A stretch of 64,000 nt of DNA, from assembly GCA_002840555.1 (NCBI GenBank), contig PHBJ01000011.1:1-64000 (forward strand), written 5' to 3'. Every line of letters starts with the position of its first letter. The first letter of the stretch is position 1. The translations under genes and the position numbers were made by a program. Of this stretch, positions 61,901-64,000 are shown one piece after another. Source of the DNA: Deltaproteobacteria bacterium HGW-Deltaproteobacteria-13. GTDB taxonomy: Bacteria > Desulfobacterota > Syntrophia > Syntrophales > Smithellaceae. The notes beneath the pieces are model-generated. The model was not told where the DNA came from. It was given only the letters and a program-made list of their open reading frames with translations, and did not search any database.

Positions 61901-64000
61901 TGTATAAATTTTGATCTTTTCCAGTGTCGTTCTCGCGTACTTCAACGCGACCCCGGCCAGTTCATTCATTTTATCGTAATCGCCCATCAGATAAGCGGCT
62001 TCAGTGGACTCGCTATAAAGATCGAAGGCAAGATCCTCCTGCTGCTCCCGGGGATTCTCTTCCAAAAGATCAATCCCGCTTTTCAAATAATTGAAAGCCG
62101 GAGCGTAAGCCGCGGATGCCTTGGCTTTTTTCCCGGCCTCCAGATTGAGCCGGACAAGCATTTCCCGCCCCTCTCTGTCCGTTATCATTTTAACACCGAG
62201 ATTGAGCTGATCCACTATGTAGAATAACTTGTTGGGCAGTTCATCCTCAGTAACCGTATCAAGCGCCAATTTCCCGATCCGGTAGTGGAGTTGAAGTTTT
62301 TCTCTATCGGATACCAGCGAATAAGCGGCCTCCTGGATCCGGTCATGATGAAAGACGTATAAATCCCCCATCCGGCTCACCATTTCCTCGTTGATGGCTT
62401 CGGTCAGATCGCCAAGCGCTGTGTCTACCGATGTGCCCCTCACGGAAGCCAGGGTCTCCAGATCGAACCGGTTGCCGATGCAGGCGCATATCTTTAAAAC
62501 ATCCTGCGTGTTCGTTGACAGTTTTCCGATTTTCCCGGCCATCATTTCCACAAGATTGTCCGCCACTTTCATCCTGCTGATCTCGCCCACATCCCACTGC
62601 CAGCCCGAAGCGCCTTTATGGACAATCATTTTTTCATTATGCAATGTATGGAGAAACTGGCCTACAAAGAACGGATTGCCCCCTGCTTTCTTTTGTACAA
62701 GCTCGGCAAGTCCGAATCCCCTCTCTTCCGAACACTTCAAAAAATTAACGATGAGATCCGTAACGTCTTTTTCTTTCAGGGCTCCCAGCTTGATCGTGTC
62801 GACGATGATGTTATTCTTCCGTGCTTCATTCAGAAGATCCGCCACCGGATGGGTTTCATCCACTTCATTATCCCGGTATGAAAATATCGAATAAAGATGA
62901 TGAATATCACTGTGCAGTATAATATTAATCAGTTGAAGACTCGCCAAATCCGCCCATTGCATATCGTCCAGAAACAAGACGATCGGATGTTCTGTCTGCG
63001 GAAAGACTCTCATAAATTTTTCAAACACAAAATTAAATCTGTTTTTGGACTCTTCCGGACCCAGGACAGGCAACGGAGGCTGTTTTCCTATGATCAACTC
63101 GATTTCGGGAATGACCTCCGTTACAATTTTTCCATTATCTCCCAGAGCCTTTAAAAGATTATCCCTCCAGCGGCTGATTCGCTCTTCGCTTTCCGACAAT
63201 ATTTGTTTCACGAGGACCTGAAACGCCTGGATAATTGCACTATAAGGTTTATCCTTCATGAACTGCTCGTACTTGCCGGAAATAAAATATCCTCTCTTGG
63301 CCACTATCGGCTTATGGATCTCGTTCACCAGCGCCGACTTGCCTATTCCCGGTTCCCCTGTAACAACCATCACAGAAACGCCTTTTTCGCGATTCGCGAC
63401 ATCTTCAAAACTCGCTATCAATTGTGCTATTTCTTTTTCCCTGCCGAAAAGTTTTTGCGGGATGATGAACCTGTTGGATATGTCATGCCTGGCCAGTTCG
63501 AACGGCGATATCATTTTCTTTTCTTTAAGCCGTTTTAAGCACTCTCTGAAATCAGCCTCAAGACCGAAGCCGTTCTGATACCTTTCTTCCTGATTCTTTG
63601 CCATGAGCTTCATAATGATGTCCGAGACTACAACAGGAATACCGGAATCCAACCGCACGGGAGAGTCCGGTAAGATGGCGATATGTGAATGGATGAGTTT
63701 CATGGGATCGTGGGATTTAAACGGCAAAGCGCCTGTAAGCATCTCATAGAGGGAAATTCCGAACGAGTAAAAATCCGTCCGGTAATCCACAGTCCGGTTC
63801 ATCCTTCTTGTCTGCTCGGGCGACATATAAGCTAATGTGCCTGTTATAAAATCAGGATTGTAGATTTCATCGTTTTCGTTGGTCAGGATCGCCGATATTC
63901 CGAAACCCGTGATCTTCACCTGTCCGGTTTGCGGATTAATCAGGATATTGTTCGGTTTTATGGCGCCGTGAACGATTCCCTGAGCATGGATATTCCCCAG
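58979..64000 (-). CDS. Giant signalling protein: pseudokinase-AAA-GAF-PAS-HD-GYP (5' end outside window)
   Basis: At least 1673 residues, open at the window edge. A GTG inside (63919) is not the true start, because the kinase reading continues upstream. Domains in visible order: C-lobe of a Ser/Thr-kinase-like domain (1-165); AAA16-type ATPase (about 190-520) with Walker A GEPGIGKSA and Walker B IVLFLDDMQWAD; a long helical repeat region (about 560-1150); GAF (about 1190-1345); PAS (about 1350-1480); HD-GYP (about 1490-1673) with AGAIHDIGKL, KEHSRSGYEIM and HQHHERMNGSGYP. The kinase catalytic loop reads HGAIKPNNIL (no HRD aspartate) and the DFG motif reads GFG, so phosphotransfer is unlikely. 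The output is probably c-di-GMP hydrolysis. Confidence 0.9.
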   Translation of the reverse strand: MGNIHAQGIVHGAIKPNNILINPQTGQVKITGFGISAILTNENDEIYNPDFITGTLAYMSPEQTRRMNRTVDYRTDFYSFGISLYEMLTGALPFKSHDPMKLIHSHIAILPDSPVRLDSGIPVVVSDIIMKLMAKNQEERYQNGFGLEADFRECLKRLKEKKMISPFELARHDISNRFIIPQKLFGREKEIAQLIASFEDVANREKGVSVMVVTGEPGIGKSALVNEIHKPIVAKRGYFISGKYEQFMKDKPYSAIIQAFQVLVKQILSESEERISRWRDNLLKALGDNGKIVTEVIPEIELIIGKQPPLPVLGPEESKNRFNFVFEKFMRVFPQTEHPIVLFLDDMQWADLASLQLINIILHSDIHHLYSIFSYRDNEVDETHPVADLLNEARKNNIIVDTIKLGALKEKDVTDLIVNFLKCSEERGFGLAELVQKKAGGNPFFVGQFLHTLHNEKMIVHKGASGWQWDVGEISRMKVADNLVEMMAGKIGKLSTNTQDVLKICACIGNRFDLETLASVRGTSVDTALGDLTEAINEEMVSRMGDLYVFHHDRIQEAAYSLVSDREKLQLHYRIGKLALDTVTEDELPNKLFYIVDQLNLGVKMITDREGREMLVRLNLEAGKKAKASAAYAPAFNYLKSGIDLLEENPREQQEDLAFDLYSESTEAAYLMGDYDKMNELAGVALKYARTTLEKIKIYTPRIYACVAREDFQGAIDVALPVARLLGVRIPRKPTRIHVAMELMKLKINLLGKKPESLLDFPVATDPELIALGKILASMGHAAFYTDPNLLAFIILKAFGLMFKYRQLVPEHAFAFTGCGIVLAVGLWDFKSAIEFGKLGLKFVEKFGVRDQECRTIFVYNALVRHWKYPMKESIEPMMEGYRIGMETGDLGFATFNLYFTEVHHIFTGMELSGLEKTMERNNRTIAGLKQGHTLTLQSITWQSILNLLGRCDDPLQLTGKAIDAEKLLPSWKSAENRAALSVYWFVKLIMYSVFSEYKLALKASDEFRKYMDAQQGVLINKYSVVLDSVARLMAYKDASFFNKIKHRVLIGIDQLKMRAWARSAPMNCSYMYNLMRALYAWIIHENLEKAEKNFELAIKQCREYEDFVVEGIASEIIAGIYRSIEDDKKAGHYMTEAYACYSKWGAKGLLNKINKMYPDLVPSEGKVSRGILRDMPAKANGTMSALDLSTVMQVSQALSSEIMLDRLLQKTMQMSLTNAGAQRGYLMLESEGKLMIEAGEDIRKSDTTVMQSISLQECPDICHAIVNYVHHSGKDIILSNALREGPFTDDPYIMRTECKSILCTPIMNKGKISGILYMENNLSVDAFTPERLEILRLISAQAAISIENAKLFELATTLENIQDGYFEIDLAGNYTFFNNSVCQIHGYSKEELMGMNDRQYTDKDNAKKVFKAFNKVYKTGEPLKGLDWQIIRKDGTKRYVEISILLQKDSSGKPVGFRGIVRDITERKNMEEKLQQTLESLSKAYDSTLQVMVSAVEVRDPYTALHQVRSADIARDIAAEMKLPQDKIDGIRMAGAIHDIGKLSIPPEILTKPDKLTNVEFALIKEHSRSGYEIMKNVESPWPLAQIVHQHHERMNGSGYPRSLKGDEILPEARVLAVADVVAAMVSHRLHRPSLGIGAALEEIEKNKGILYDETVADACLRLFREKGYKLT

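Overview
This 64 kb window reads as a chromosomal segment of a Gram-negative bacterium, most likely a member of the Desulfobacterota (former Deltaproteobacteria), perhaps a syntroph of the Syntrophus/Smithella type. That placement is an inference. It rests on outer-membrane genes (OmpA, LolA-like, lipoproteins), citramalate-dependent isoleucine synthesis, a pyruvate/acetoin-type dehydrogenase E1 pair beside phenylacetate-CoA ligase, periplasmic Cache proteins and several families of GC-rich palindromic intergenic repeats. No phage, plasmid, transposase or CRISPR array was seen.

Layout. 1-4.6 kb (minus): alpha/beta hydrolase, YggT, DUF167, MurJ and SerS, ending in a tRNA-Ser cut by the window edge. 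4.8-8.2 kb: ProC, then an RNase G/E-type nuclease and a YciO protein. 8.4-10.2 kb: cimA, preceded by a complete-looking transcription attenuator (promoter, isoleucine-rich leader peptide, terminator). 10.3-13.4 kb: a zinc/cation CDF exporter, a glycosyltransferase and an unknown protein. 13.7-19.2 kb (minus): a TetR-regulated efflux operon (TetR, HlyD, two ABC ATPases, two ABC-2 permeases). 19.3-26.3 kb: DUF1566-OmpA protein, acyltransferase, TypA, MBL hydrolase, release factor 3. 26.5-32.1 kb: an AT-rich stretch of secreted proteins (LAS-type peptidase candidate, CARDB protein, an eight-repeat lipoprotein). 32.3-38.8 kb: small unknowns, a hydrolase, QueF, CarB, DUF302. 39-42.5 kb: E1 alpha/beta and phenylacetate-CoA ligase. 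42.6-49.3 kb: zinc-ribbon DUF2007, two secreted Cache proteins, two methyltransferases, a PEBP protein, a PAS-GGDEF diguanylate cyclase. 49.6-53.6 kb: an aryl-polyene-like gene set (ligase, dehydratase, ketoreductase, LolA-like, DUF3261-like) without ketosynthases. 53.7-58.8 kb: a membrane-anchored unknown, a secretory lipase-like enzyme, a permuted NlpC/P60 candidate, a TPR-DUF1566 protein. 59-64 kb (minus): a giant signalling protein (degenerate kinase, AAA, helical repeats, GAF, PAS, HD-GYP) that runs off the end.

The best observations are: (1) the isoleucine attenuator in front of cimA, in which the leader's amino acid, the enzyme and the RNA structure all agree; (2) the giant regulator, whose kinase domain has lost both catalytic aspartates while its output is a c-di-GMP phosphodiesterase-type HD-GYP domain; (3) a PEBP gene with two well-formed translation starts, predicted to give secreted and cytoplasmic forms; and (4) the reduced aryl-polyene-like operon. 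All gene functions come from reading protein motifs by eye; no database search was run.
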